A stretch of DNA of 64,000 bases from Burkholderiales bacterium (GTDB lineage: Bacteria; Pseudomonadota; Gammaproteobacteria; Burkholderiales; Ga0077523): NCBI GenBank assembly GCA_019747905.1, contig JAIEQG010000034.1, positions 110,290 through 174,289 on the forward strand. The letters run 5' to 3'. Shown piece by piece: positions 28,371 to 38,152 of the stretch. The position numbers and the translations under genes are program-made. The number at the start of each line of letters is the position of its first letter. Positions within the stretch are counted from its first letter, which is position 1. A model generated the notes under the pieces. The model searched no databases. It saw only the letters and a list, made by a program, of their open reading frames with translations, and was not told the origin of the DNA.

Positions 28371-28532
28371 CTAGGGCCTGTCAACAATTAGAACGGACCT
28401 GCGTGACCTCCATGACGAGCGCAATCAAGGCGCAAAGCACAGCTGGGGCAGGACCCCCAGCGAGCATTTGTAACGCGGAGTGCGCGCGTCATGGAGGATC
28501 ACCCGAAGGGCTGGGGGCTATGAAGGCCCTAG
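28371..28532. mobile_element. palindromic MITE-like element
   Basis: Terminal inverted repeat CTAGGGCCT (28371-28379) / AGGCCCTAG (28524-28532); inner inverted repeat GTGACCTCCATGACGAGCGCA (28403-28423) / TGCGCGCGTCATGGAGGATCAC (28481-28502); central hairpin GCTGGGG-CCCCAGC (28442-28461). Confidence 0.65.
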
Positions 28533-29959
28533 ATGCCGAAGCGCGTTGCAAACTCTTCGGCCCGCACCGGCTTGCCGAAGAAATAGCCCTGCGCGCGATC
28601 GCAACCCCAGGCCCGCAGCGCTGCGAGATCCCGTCCGGTCTCGACCCCTTCGGCGATGACGTCCATGCCGAGGTTCCGCGCGAGCCGCACGATGGCGAGC
28701 ACGATCGCCCCATTGTCGGAGCGATTGGCAAGACCTCGGACGAACGACTGGTCGATCTTCACCACGTGCACCGGCAGCCGCGTCAAGTAGCTGAGGCTCG
28801 CATAGCCGGTACCGAAATCATCGATCGCCAGGCGTACACCGCTCGCCTTCAACCGTTCGAGCGCCGCCACGACGCCGTCGGCATCGTCCATCACGGCGCT
28901 CTCGGTGAGTTCGAGTTCGATCCATGCCGGATCCACGCGATGCGCGTGCAGGATGTCGAGGATGCGCTGCGCGAGATCGGGCTCGCGGAACTGCCGCGCC
29001 GACACGTTGACGCCCACCTGCATCTCGAGCCCGCGGTCGCGCCACCGGCGCACCTGCTCGCACGCCGCCCGCAGCACCCACTCGCCGATCGGCACGATGC
29101 AGCCGTCGGCCTCGGCCAGCGGAATGAACCGCGCCGGTTCCACCAGGCCCAGTTCCGGGTGGCGCCAACGCAGCAGCGCCTCGGCGCCCGTGATGCGTCC
29201 GTCTGCCAGGTCGAACTTGGCCTGGTAGTGAAGTTCCAGTTCGTTCCGCGCGATGGCGGAGCGCAATCCGGCGCGCAACAGCGTCTGGGCATCGGTGCCG
29301 TTGCGGGTCCGGGTCTGCACCGACCGGAACGCGTTCGGGCCCGCACGCCGCGCAGCGCTCAACGCCTGTTCGGCGCGCCGCAGCAACTCGTCGGGCCGGG
29401 TCGCATCGCGCGGGAACGTGCTGGCACCGATAGCGGCGCTCACGTGCACAGCCGCGTTGCCCAGGTAGAACGGGCGCGAGAGCACGTTGAGCACGCGATT
29501 CGCACAGCGCCGGGCAGCACTGGTAGCGGCGACACCGGCCACCATCACCGCATAGGAATGCGCCGAAACGCGGGCCACGCTGCCCGCACCGACGGCGGCG
29601 CCCAGCAGGCGATCCTCCAGTTGCAGGCCGAGCGCATCGGCATCGCTGCGCCGCAGCCGTCCGCTGCCGGTGGAATAGTCGTCGATGCCGATCAACAGCA
29701 GGACCACGTCGTGGTGCGCTCGATGCGCAGCGGCGAGCGTCTCGCCCACCCGGTCGAGGGTGACCAGGCGGTCGGGCAGATCGGCCGGCAACCCGCGCCG
29801 CGAGGGGGGCTGCACTTCACGATAGGTCTCGCGCCCGAACTCCGGCACCGTATCGGTGCCCTCAGGAGCGACGTTGCCCTCGCCCGCCGGCGACAGTAAA
29901 TCGGGCTCTGCCCGCGGCGAGCCTCCGTACAACGCGAGCGGCTTCAACGTTGTTGTTGT
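28529..29959 (-). CDS. GGDEF (degenerate)-EAL domain protein, putative c-di-GMP phosphodiesterase; start uncertain
   Basis: Intact EAL residues: EALLRW, VNVSARQF, ELELTES, IDDFGTGYASL, VKIDQSFV, AEGVET. GGDEF position reads SAHSY. ORF extends to 30151 but overlaps larA; a non-ATG start near 29.9 kb is likely. Confidence 0.85.
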   Translation of the reverse strand, partial: TTTTLKPLALYGGSPRAEPDLLSPAGEGNVAPEGTDTVPEFGRETYREVQPPSRRGLPADLPDRLVTLDRVGETLAAAHRAHHDVVLLLIGIDDYSTGSGRLRRSDADALGLQLEDRLLGAAVGAGSVARVSAHSYAVMVAGVAATSAARRCANRVLNVLSRPFYLGNAAVHVSAAIGASTFPRDATRPDELLRRAEQALSAARRAGPNAFRSVQTRTRNGTDAQTLLRAGLRSAIARNELELHYQAKFDLADGRITGAEALLRWRHPELGLVEPARFIPLAEADGCIVPIGEWVLRAACEQVRRWRDRGLEMQVGVNVSARQFREPDLAQRILDILHAHRVDPAWIELELTESAVMDDADGVVAALERLKASGVRLAIDDFGTGYASLSYLTRLPVHVVKIDQSFVRGLANRSDNGAIVLAIVRLARNLGMDVIAEGVETGRDLAALRAWGCDRAQGYFFGKPVRAEEFATRFGI

Positions 29960-30134
29960 GTGGCGCAGATAGGATGCACGAGCAGGATTGCAATGTATTC
30001 CGCGGCTTATTGCAAGTAGTTTAAGTGAAATCTCCCGCCGGATCACAAATCCGCCGGCTCCATCCCGGGCATTCCGAGCCTCGGCAGCGGTGCTATAGTC
30101 CCGCGAGACGGCTTCCCCGATGGCAGGTAACCCC

Positions 30135-31421
30135 ATGAAAATAGAACTCAATTATGGCCGCGGCACGCTGAGCGTCGGGCTTCCGGAAGGCGTCCGGGCA
30201 AGCGTCATCCGCAAACCCGAGATGCCCGTCCTGCCCGCCCCGGTCGACGCCGTCGAACAAGCCCTCGCCGCACCCGTGCACTCGCGATCCTTGCTCGACG
30301 AGGCTCGCGGCAAGCGCAGCGCCTGCATCCTGATCTGCGACATCACGCGCCCCGTGCCCAACGGACTGCTGCTGGGTCCACTCGTAAGGCAACTGCTCGC
30401 TGCGGGTATCGATCGCTCGAACATCACGGTGCTGGTGGCCACCGGCCTGCACCGACCGAACCTCGGGGCCGAGCTGGAAGAGCTGGTCGGCGATCCGTGG
30501 GTGCTCTCGACAGTGCGCGTCGAGAACCACTACGCCCGCAACGACGAGGATCACGTCGACCTCGGACGTACACCCCATGGCACCGCGGTCAAGCTCGACC
30601 GGCGCTTCGTGGAGGCCGACGTGAAGATCGTGACCGGTCTGGTGGAGCCGCACTTCATGGCCGGCTATTCCGGCGGACGCAAGGTCATCGCACCGGGCAT
30701 CGCGCACCAGGAAACCATCACCACCTTCCACAGCCACCGCTTCATGGCCGATCCGAAGGCGGAGAACTGCATCCTCGAGGGCAATCCGCTGCATCGCGAA
30801 CAGGTCGCCATCGTGCGCATGCTGGGGCCGGTACTCGCCGTGAACACGGTGCTCGACGAGCATCGCCGGCTCTCCTTCGTGAATTTCGGCGGAGTCATCG
30901 AAAGCCACCTCGCCGCCGTCGAATTCATCCGCGGCTACGCGCAGGTGGCGGTGCCGCGCCGGTTCAAGACGGTGGTGACGAGCGCCGCCGGCTACCCGCT
31001 CGACAAGACCTACTACCAGACGGTCAAGGGCATGGTGGCGCCGATGGACATACTCGAGCCCGGCGGGAACCTCGTGATCGCGTCCGAGTGCTCCGAGGGC
31101 ATGGGTTCGGAGGAATTCGTCGAGGCACAGCGACGTCTCATCGCGCTGGGTGCCGACGGCTTCCTGCGCGACATCGAGGCGAAGCGCTACGCCGACATCG
31201 ACGAGTGGCAGACCCAGATGCAGGTGAAGCCCATGCAGGTCGGCGCCGTGCACCTCTACGCGGGCGGGCTCAAGGCGGAAGATCGGCTGCTGACCGGCGT
31301 GAACAATGTGACGTCCGTGGAAGCGGCGATCGAAGCGAGTGTGCGCAGCACAGGCGACCCGGAAGTGGCCGTCATTCCCGAAGGGCCCTACGTCGTGCCA
31401 GTCTTCCGAGCGGCTGCATAA
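30135..31421 (+). CDS. larA: nickel-dependent lactate racemase (LarA) family protein
   Basis: MKIELNYGRGTLSVGLPEG..., ICDITRPVPNGLLLGPL, VATGLHRPN, VEPHFMAGYSGGRKVIAPGIAH. Confidence 0.88.
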   Translation: MKIELNYGRGTLSVGLPEGVRASVIRKPEMPVLPAPVDAVEQALAAPVHSRSLLDEARGKRSACILICDITRPVPNGLLLGPLVRQLLAAGIDRSNITVLVATGLHRPNLGAELEELVGDPWVLSTVRVENHYARNDEDHVDLGRTPHGTAVKLDRRFVEADVKIVTGLVEPHFMAGYSGGRKVIAPGIAHQETITTFHSHRFMADPKAENCILEGNPLHREQVAIVRMLGPVLAVNTVLDEHRRLSFVNFGGVIESHLAAVEFIRGYAQVAVPRRFKTVVTSAAGYPLDKTYYQTVKGMVAPMDILEPGGNLVIASECSEGMGSEEFVEAQRRLIALGADGFLRDIEAKRYADIDEWQTQMQVKPMQVGAVHLYAGGLKAEDRLLTGVNNVTSVEAAIEASVRSTGDPEVAVIPEGPYVVPVFRAAA

Positions 31422-31428
31422 GGTGAGA

Positions 31429-31497
31429 ACCCCCCCGACGGGCCTGCGGCCCCTCCCTCAAGAGGGCTGAGCGGGCTTCGTGGAACTGAGCGAGCCA
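31429..31497. repeat. GC-rich intergenic palindromic repeat, family A copy 2
   Basis: aacccccccgacgggcctgcggcccctccctcaagagggctgagcgggcttcgtggaactgagcgagcc; resembles reverse complement of 3157-3221. Confidence 0.5.
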
Positions 31498-31508
31498 CCC
31501 CACCGACC

Positions 31509-31946
31509 ATGAGCGGCGCGACCGGATCCAAGGCCGGCCGCCCGTTCTCCGCCGGGGTGGTGGTGGTCCGGCGCTTCGACGGAGAGTGGCGATACCTGCT
31601 GCTGCGTTCGTTCCAGTACTGGGATTTCCCCAAGGGCGGAGTGGAGCCGGGCGAGGCGCCGCTGGCTGCCGCGGTGCGCGAAACACTCGAGGAGGCCGGG
31701 CTGTCCGGGCTGGCGTTCCACTGGGGCGAGGACTACATCGAGACCGAGCCATACAGCAGGGGCAAGGTGGCCCGCTACTATCTGGCGGAAAGCCCCGCGG
31801 GCGAGGTGGTCCTGCACCCGTCGCCCCTGCTGGGGCGGCCCGAACACGAAGAATTCCGCTGGCTCTCGGTGCGCGCCGCACGCAAGTTGCTCGTCCCGCG
31901 CGTTCGGCGAGTGCTCGATTGGGCCCACGACAAGTTGGCCGTCTGA
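31509..31946 (+). CDS. Nudix hydrolase
   Basis: Nudix box GGVEPGEAPLAAAVRETLEEAGL. Confidence 0.92.
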   Translation: MSGATGSKAGRPFSAGVVVVRRFDGEWRYLLLRSFQYWDFPKGGVEPGEAPLAAAVRETLEEAGLSGLAFHWGEDYIETEPYSRGKVARYYLAESPAGEVVLHPSPLLGRPEHEEFRWLSVRAARKLLVPRVRRVLDWAHDKLAV

Positions 31947-32136
31947 CCCCTCAGCGGCACTTTCCGCACCGCGGTGTAGCTGATCGGAGACATTTGGGGT
32001 ATTCCATCCGCGGGGGTGATGCAAGTATCCTTGGGCATTACGGAACTTCGGCCAGGCCGGATGGCCCAATGCGCCCGGTTGCCCTCTGCGGCACTGCAGC
32101 GCGAGCGGGCTACCCCCGCCACCGCCCCACACCTCC

Positions 32137-32445
32137 TTGATTTCGTCCCTCCCCCGCCGCATCCGTCCCCGCAACGCTCTCGACTGGTGTCTCGCATGCC
32201 TCGCGGCGCTGATGTTCTGCGTGGTGGTGCTGGGGCCGCAGGACATCGGCGACGACGCACCGTCGTCGAACATCGCGACCGTGGTGGACATCGAGATCAA
32301 TGACATCGACCAGGAATCGCTCGGCCTGAGTTGCGCCGACCCGACGGAACGCGCCGCCAGCAAGGCGGATTGCCACGACCCTTCGGTATCCGTGAAGATC
32401 GTGACGCGCGTGCCCGCCCCGCCCGACCGACCGCCGTCCGCGTAG
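32137..32445 (+). CDS. small single-TM hypothetical protein upstream of efflux operon
   Basis: TTG-start ORF with one TM (ALDWCLACLAALMFCVVVLG) and acidic extracytoplasmic tail; co-directional with the RND operon. Confidence 0.45.
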   Translation: MISSLPRRIRPRNALDWCLACLAALMFCVVVLGPQDIGDDAPSSNIATVVDIEINDIDQESLGLSCADPTERAASKADCHDPSVSVKIVTRVPAPPDRPPSA

Positions 32446-32611
32446 TGAACCGCCGCCGGCCCGCTCCGTGGCCGTCGGTGGTGTCGGATCCGTGCGCTTC
32501 GAATCGATCGCCGCTGTGGCAGCGGCGACCACACTCAACCCGCCGATCCGTGCCGGACCGCATCTTGCATACGGCGCGAGATCTTTCTGCAGTTCCCTGG
32601 CCCTCATCGAG

Positions 32612-33868
32612 ATGAAATCTTTTCGTAGTTCGACCGGCATGCGCCTGGCCGCGACACTGATGCTGGCCTCGTGTGCTGGCGCGTTGCACGCCGAGTCGCT
32701 CGGCCTCGACCGGGCCCTCGAACTCGCCGAGCGGTACAGCCCGCGATTGCAGATCGCACTTGCCCAGGTCGAGCGCGCGCGCAGCGGCATCCGCACGGCG
32801 CGCGCCTACCCCAACCCGGAGTTCGAGATCCTGACGGGCCAGGTCCGGGCCCGCGTGCCGGGCTTGCGCTCCGGTCAGGGCACCAGCATCAGCATCGGCC
32901 AGACCATCGACCTGCCCAACCAGCGCACGCCACGCATCAACGCGGCCGAGGCCGGCCTCGAGGGCAGCCGCTACGCGCACCAGGAAGCACGCCTGCTGCT
33001 GCGGGCCGACGTGAAGCAGGCCTTCTACACTGTTCTACGGCGCCGGGCGGAGTACGAACTCGCACTCGACAATCAGAAGCTGCTCGAGCAGATCAAGAAC
33101 CGGATCGAGCTGCGCGTCAAGGTGGGCGAAGGGGCACGCTTCGAGCTCGTGCGGGCCGAGGCGGAACTGTCGAGCGCGGTCAATCAATCGAACAGCGCGA
33201 AACTGCGCGTGACCCAGGCGCTGGCTCAGTTGCGGGTGCTGATCGGCGCCCCCCTGCCGGCCGACACCGACGTGACCGGGGATCTCGAGGCAGTCACCGC
33301 CACGGATGACCTGGAGACATTGCGCAAGCGCGTGATGGAGCGCTATCCGGCAGTCCTGCAGGCGCAGATGAACGTGAAACAGGCGGAGCAGCGGCTCGAG
33401 GCCGAGCGCGCGCTGCGCACGCCGCGACCCACGCTGTTCGCCGGCGTCGACCAGGATCCCGAGCAGCGCCAGGGCATCTTCGGCGTGTCGGTCCCGATTC
33501 CGCTGTGGGACCAGCGCCAGGGGCCCATCGGCGAATCGGTCGCCCTGTTCCAGCAAGCCACGTCGCAGGCCGAGCTGACCCGCCTCGAAGTCACCGGCGA
33601 CCTCGAGGTGAACTACAACCGCCTCAAGGTCTCCGCGCAGCAGATCGCGGCGTTCGAGGGCGGCTTGCTCAAGCAGGCGGAGAGCGCCCTGCGGGTGGCC
33701 GAGGCGGCGTTCCGCTTCGGCGAGCGTGGCTTCATCGAGGTGCTGGACGCGCAGCGCGTGCTGCGTACTGTCCGCGCCGACTTCCTCAACGCTCGATTCG
33801 AAAAACAGGCCGCGGCGATCGAAATCGATCGCCTCACCGCCAAGGACTTGCCCGGAGAAACGAAGTGA
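32612..33868 (+). CDS. TolC-family outer membrane component of heavy-metal efflux RND (CusC/CzcC-like)
   Basis: Signal peptide MKSFRSSTGMRLAATLMLASCAGALHA, TolC-like coiled-coil repeats, IGQTIDLPNQRTPRINAAEAGLEG; overlaps adaptor gene. Confidence 0.9.
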   Translation: MKSFRSSTGMRLAATLMLASCAGALHAESLGLDRALELAERYSPRLQIALAQVERARSGIRTARAYPNPEFEILTGQVRARVPGLRSGQGTSISIGQTIDLPNQRTPRINAAEAGLEGSRYAHQEARLLLRADVKQAFYTVLRRRAEYELALDNQKLLEQIKNRIELRVKVGEGARFELVRAEAELSSAVNQSNSAKLRVTQALAQLRVLIGAPLPADTDVTGDLEAVTATDDLETLRKRVMERYPAVLQAQMNVKQAEQRLEAERALRTPRPTLFAGVDQDPEQRQGIFGVSVPIPLWDQRQGPIGESVALFQQATSQAELTRLEVTGDLEVNYNRLKVSAQQIAAFEGGLLKQAESALRVAEAAFRFGERGFIEVLDAQRVLRTVRADFLNARFEKQAAAIEIDRLTAKDLPGETK

Positions 33869-35040
33869 ACCGCCCCCACATCACCCTACCCGTCATCCTG
33901 CTCGGCTTCCTTGCCTTGGGTGCCTGCAGCAGCAAGGAGGAAGCCACCAAGGCGACAGCGGCAACGCCATCGGCCCAGGCCACACCGGCGCCCGCGAACG
34001 ACCCCATGAGCATCGTCGCCGACGCCGAAGTCGCCAAGTGGCTCAAGGTCGCACCGGTTCAGACCGTCGAGTACCGCGAGACCATCCGCGTGCCGGCCTC
34101 CGCGAGCGTCGACGAAACGCGCGTGGCGCGCATCGGGGCCTCGGTCACGGGCCGCATCACCGAATTGAAGGCGATCGTCGGCCAGAACGTCACGCGCGGG
34201 CAGGTGCTCGCGGCCCTCAACTCCACCGAGCTGTCGAACGCCCAGCTTTCGTTCCTCAAGGCCTACTCGGCCAAGCTGCTCGCGCAACGGGCCGCGGAGC
34301 GGGCCCAGCAACTGTTCGACGCCGACGTGATCGGCCTCGCGGAACTGCAGCGCCGCCAGACCGAACTCGCCCAGGCCGAGGCCGACATGAGCGCCTCCCA
34401 CGACCAGCTGAAGGTGCTCGGGATGTCCGAGGCCAGCATCGAAAAACTGGAGAGTACGCGCACGGTGAACTCGCAGTCGTTCGTGGTCTCGTCCATCACC
34501 GGTACGGTCATCGACCGTATCGTCGCGCAGGGGCAGGTCGTGCAACCGGGGGCCGTCGTATTCACCGTGGCCGACCTGTCGCGTCTCTGGGTGCAGGCCG
34601 AGGTGCCCGAGAAGCAGTCGGACCTGGTGAAGGTGGGCGACGTGGTGAAGGTCGCCATTCCGGCACTGGAGAACCGCACCATCGAAGGCCGCCTGGTCTT
34701 CGTGAGCTCCACGGTGAACCCGGAGACCCGTACGGTGACCGTACGCACCGAAGTGGCCAATACCGACCGCAGCATTCGCCCGGCGATGCTGGCGGTGATG
34801 ATGATCGAGGACCGCCCGACGCTGCGTCCGGTCGTGCCGGTGGACGCCGTGGTGCGCGAGAGCAACAAGGACTACGTGTTCACCCGCCTCGGCGACAACC
34901 GCTACAAGCTGGTCACCGTATCGCTCGGTCCGGAATCGAACGGCGTGCGCCCCGTGATCGACGGCCTCAAGGACGGCGATTTCATCGTCGCCGACGGCGC
35001 CTTCCACCTGAACAACGAGCGCAAGCAGAACCTCCAGTAG
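33865..35040 (+). CDS. efflux RND periplasmic adaptor (CusB/CzcB-like), lipoprotein
   Basis: GTG start, lipobox LALGACSS, HlyD-like barrel (GTVIDRIVAQGQVVQPGAVVFTVADLSRLWVQAEVPEKQ). Confidence 0.92.
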   Translation: MNRPHITLPVILLGFLALGACSSKEEATKATAATPSAQATPAPANDPMSIVADAEVAKWLKVAPVQTVEYRETIRVPASASVDETRVARIGASVTGRITELKAIVGQNVTRGQVLAALNSTELSNAQLSFLKAYSAKLLAQRAAERAQQLFDADVIGLAELQRRQTELAQAEADMSASHDQLKVLGMSEASIEKLESTRTVNSQSFVVSSITGTVIDRIVAQGQVVQPGAVVFTVADLSRLWVQAEVPEKQSDLVKVGDVVKVAIPALENRTIEGRLVFVSSTVNPETRTVTVRTEVANTDRSIRPAMLAVMMIEDRPTLRPVVPVDAVVRESNKDYVFTRLGDNRYKLVTVSLGPESNGVRPVIDGLKDGDFIVADGAFHLNNERKQNLQ

Positions 35041-35047
35041 CGGCACC

Positions 35048-38000
35048 ATGGAACGTATCGTCCGGTTCTGCCTCCAGCAGAGAATCATCCTCGTTGTCGT
35101 GGCACTGGCGCTGGCGGCCTTCGGCCTGCGCGCAGTGCAGAGCCTGTCGGTGGATGCCTTCCCCGACGTGACCAACGTACAGGTGCAGATCGCCACCGAG
35201 GCGCCGGGCCGCTCGCCCGAGGAGGTGGAGCGCTTCATCACGATCCCGCTCGAGATCGGCATGACCGGCCTGCCGGGACTCACCGAGATGCGCTCGATCA
35301 ACCGCAACGGGCTGTCGCTCATCACGCTGGTGTTCCGCGACGATGTCGACGTGTTCTTCGCGCGCCAGATGGTCACCGAACGCATCATCGAGTACCGCCC
35401 GCGCCTGCCCGTCGACGTGGCTCCGGTGCTGGGTCCGGTGTCCACCGGCTTGGGCGAGGTCTACCAGTACACGCTCGATCTGCCCGGCGACAAGGGCAAG
35501 CAGCTCTCGGAAGAGGAGTTGATGGCGCGTCGCGTGACCCAGGACTGGGTGGTGCGGCCCATGCTGCGCTCGATACCCGGGGTCGCGGAAATCAACTCTC
35601 AGGGCGGCTTCGAGCGCCAGTACCACGTGCTGGTGAACCCCGAGCGCATGCGCCACTACAAGATCTCGCTCAAGGACGTCTACGAGTCGCTCGCCCGCAA
35701 CAACGCCAACTCGGGCGGCAACGTGCTGCCCATCGGCGACGAGCAGCTCCTGGTGCGCGGCGTCGGCCTGATCCGCTCTCTCGAAGACGTCGCCTTCATC
35801 GTGTTGAAGGAAGAAGGCGGCACTCCGGTCTTCGTGCGCGACGTGGCCGAGGTGAAGATCGGTCCCGCGGTGCGCGTCGGCGCCCTGATCAAGAACGGCA
35901 CCACGGAGGCGGTCGGCGGCATCGTCATGATGCTGCGCGGCGGCAACGCGAAGGAGGTCGTCACTCGGGTCAAGGCACGCGTGGCCGAGATCAACCAGAA
36001 GAACATGCTGCCCGGCGGGCTGCAGATCGTGCCCTTCTACGACCGCACCGAACTGGTCGACTCGGCGCTGTGGACCGTCACCAAGGTGCTGATCGAGGGC
36101 ATCATCCTCGTGATCATCGTGCTGTTCGTGTTCCTCGGCGACCTGCGCTCCAGCCTCATCGTGGTGGCGTCGCTGGTGCTGGCACCGCTGGTCACCTTCA
36201 TGGTGATGAACCGCTACGGCATCTCCGCCAACCTGATGTCGCTGGGCGGTCTCGCGATCGCCATCGGTCTCATCGTGGACGGCGCCGTGGTGGTGGTCGA
36301 GAACACCTTCGCCCATCTGTCGCACCGCAAGGGCGAGTCGAAGATGCGCATCGTGCTGGAGGCCGTGGGCCAGGTGAGCAAGCCGGTCATCTTCGGTGTC
36401 GGCATCATCATTCTCGTGTTCCTGCCGCTCATGACCCTGGAGGGCATGGAGGGCAAGATGTTCGCCCCGCTTGCCTACACCATCGCGATCGCGCTCACCG
36501 TGTCGCTGGTGCTGGCGCTCACGTTGACCCCGGCGCTGTGCTCCTACTTCCTCAAGCCCGGCAAGGAAGAGGACACGAAGCCCATCAAGTTCCTGAAGAA
36601 GCACTACCTCAAGCTGCTCGACGGTGCACTGGCGAACCCGAAGTTGACCGTCGGCGCCGCCATCGTGCTGCTATTCACGAGCATCGGATTGTTCCCCTTC
36701 CTCGGCACATCGTTCATACCGACCCTGAAGGAGAACTCGATCACCCCGGCGATCTCGCGCATGCCCAACATGTCCTTCGACGAGGTGATGAAGCTGGAAT
36801 TCGAGGCCTCCAGGCGCATAGCCTCCGTGCCGGGCGTACGCACGGTAGTCAACAAGGTCGGCCGCGGCGAAAGCCCGGCCGACCCTCAACCCCACACCGA
36901 TTCCGATCCGGTGGTGTCGCTCGAGGACCGCTCGAAGTGGCCGGAGGGCTTCAACTCGCAGGAGGACTTCGAGAACGTCATCCGCGACAAGTTGAAGGAT
37001 CTGCCGGGCATCAGCCTGATCATGCACCAGCCGATCGCCCAGCGGGTCGACGAGATGGTGACAGGCGTGCGTTCACAGATCGCGATCAAGATCTTCGGTG
37101 ACGACCTCGAGACCCTGAAGACCCTCGGCGACGACATCGCGCGCGTGCTGGGCAAGATCAAGGGCACGCAGGACCTGCGGATCGAGCGCCTGACGGGCCA
37201 GCAGTACCTGACCGTGGACATCAAGCGCCGCACGATGGCGCGCTACGGCCTGAATGCGTCCGACGTGCACGACGTCATCGAAACCGCGATCGGCGGCAAG
37301 ACGGCGACCGAGATCTACGAGGGCGAGCGGCGTTTTCCCGCGGTGGTGCGTTTCCCCGAGGAGTTCCGCGACAAGGTGGCGGTCATCTCCGACACGTTGC
37401 TGACCGGCCCCGGCGGAGCGCTCGTGCCCATGCGCGACCTTGCCGACGTGAATGTGCTCGACGGTCCGGCGCAGATCAGCCGGGAGACCGGCAAACGCCG
37501 CATCGTGGTCGGGTCCAACGTGTCGGGGCGCGATATCGGCGGCTACGTCGCCGAAGCGCAGGCCCGCATCGACCAGGAGGTGAAGCTGCCCGAAGGCTAC
37601 TACCTGGTCTGGGGCGGCCAGTTCGAGAACATGCAGCGCGCCATGGCACGCCTCATGATCATCGTGCCCATCACCATCGCGGCCATCTTCTTCCTGCTGT
37701 TCGTGATGTTCAATTCGGTGCGCTTCGCCGGCCTCATCATCACGGTGCTGCCGTTCGCGTCCATCGGCGGTGTCTTCTCGCTGTTCCTGACCGGCGAGTA
37801 CCTGTCGGTGCCGGCCTCGGTCGGCTTCATCACGCTGTGGGGCATCGCCGTGCTGAACGGCGTGGTGCTGGTGTCCTACATCCGCAGCATGCGCGAGGAA
37901 GGCATGCCGCAGCACGAGGCCATCGTGCACGGCTGCGAACAGCGGTTCCGGCCGGTGCTGATGACCGCGACCGTGGCCATGCTCGGTCTGATTCCGTTCC

Positions 38001-38143
38001 TCTTCGCCACCGGCCCCGGATCCGAAGTGCAACGCCCCCTCGCCATCGTCGTGATCGGGGGGCTCATCTCGTCCACGCTGCTGACGCTCGTGGTGGTACC
38101 GACGCTGTACCGCTGGTTCGAAGAGCGTCGAGTGGAAGCCTGA
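35048..38143 (+). CDS. heavy-metal efflux RND pump (CusA/CzcA family)
   Basis: 1031 aa; MERIVRFCLQQRIILVVVALALAAFG...VDAFPDVTNVQVQI, 12-TM RND architecture. Confidence 0.95.
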   Translation: MERIVRFCLQQRIILVVVALALAAFGLRAVQSLSVDAFPDVTNVQVQIATEAPGRSPEEVERFITIPLEIGMTGLPGLTEMRSINRNGLSLITLVFRDDVDVFFARQMVTERIIEYRPRLPVDVAPVLGPVSTGLGEVYQYTLDLPGDKGKQLSEEELMARRVTQDWVVRPMLRSIPGVAEINSQGGFERQYHVLVNPERMRHYKISLKDVYESLARNNANSGGNVLPIGDEQLLVRGVGLIRSLEDVAFIVLKEEGGTPVFVRDVAEVKIGPAVRVGALIKNGTTEAVGGIVMMLRGGNAKEVVTRVKARVAEINQKNMLPGGLQIVPFYDRTELVDSALWTVTKVLIEGIILVIIVLFVFLGDLRSSLIVVASLVLAPLVTFMVMNRYGISANLMSLGGLAIAIGLIVDGAVVVVENTFAHLSHRKGESKMRIVLEAVGQVSKPVIFGVGIIILVFLPLMTLEGMEGKMFAPLAYTIAIALTVSLVLALTLTPALCSYFLKPGKEEDTKPIKFLKKHYLKLLDGALANPKLTVGAAIVLLFTSIGLFPFLGTSFIPTLKENSITPAISRMPNMSFDEVMKLEFEASRRIASVPGVRTVVNKVGRGESPADPQPHTDSDPVVSLEDRSKWPEGFNSQEDFENVIRDKLKDLPGISLIMHQPIAQRVDEMVTGVRSQIAIKIFGDDLETLKTLGDDIARVLGKIKGTQDLRIERLTGQQYLTVDIKRRTMARYGLNASDVHDVIETAIGGKTATEIYEGERRFPAVVRFPEEFRDKVAVISDTLLTGPGGALVPMRDLADVNVLDGPAQISRETGKRRIVVGSNVSGRDIGGYVAEAQARIDQEVKLPEGYYLVWGGQFENMQRAMARLMIIVPITIAAIFFLLFVMFNSVRFAGLIITVLPFASIGGVFSLFLTGEYLSVPASVGFITLWGIAVLNGVVLVSYIRSMREEGMPQHEAIVHGCEQRFRPVLMTATVAMLGLIPFLFATGPGSEVQRPLAIVVIGGLISSTLLTLVVVPTLYRWFEERRVEA

Positions 38144-38152
38144 GGTAATCTG

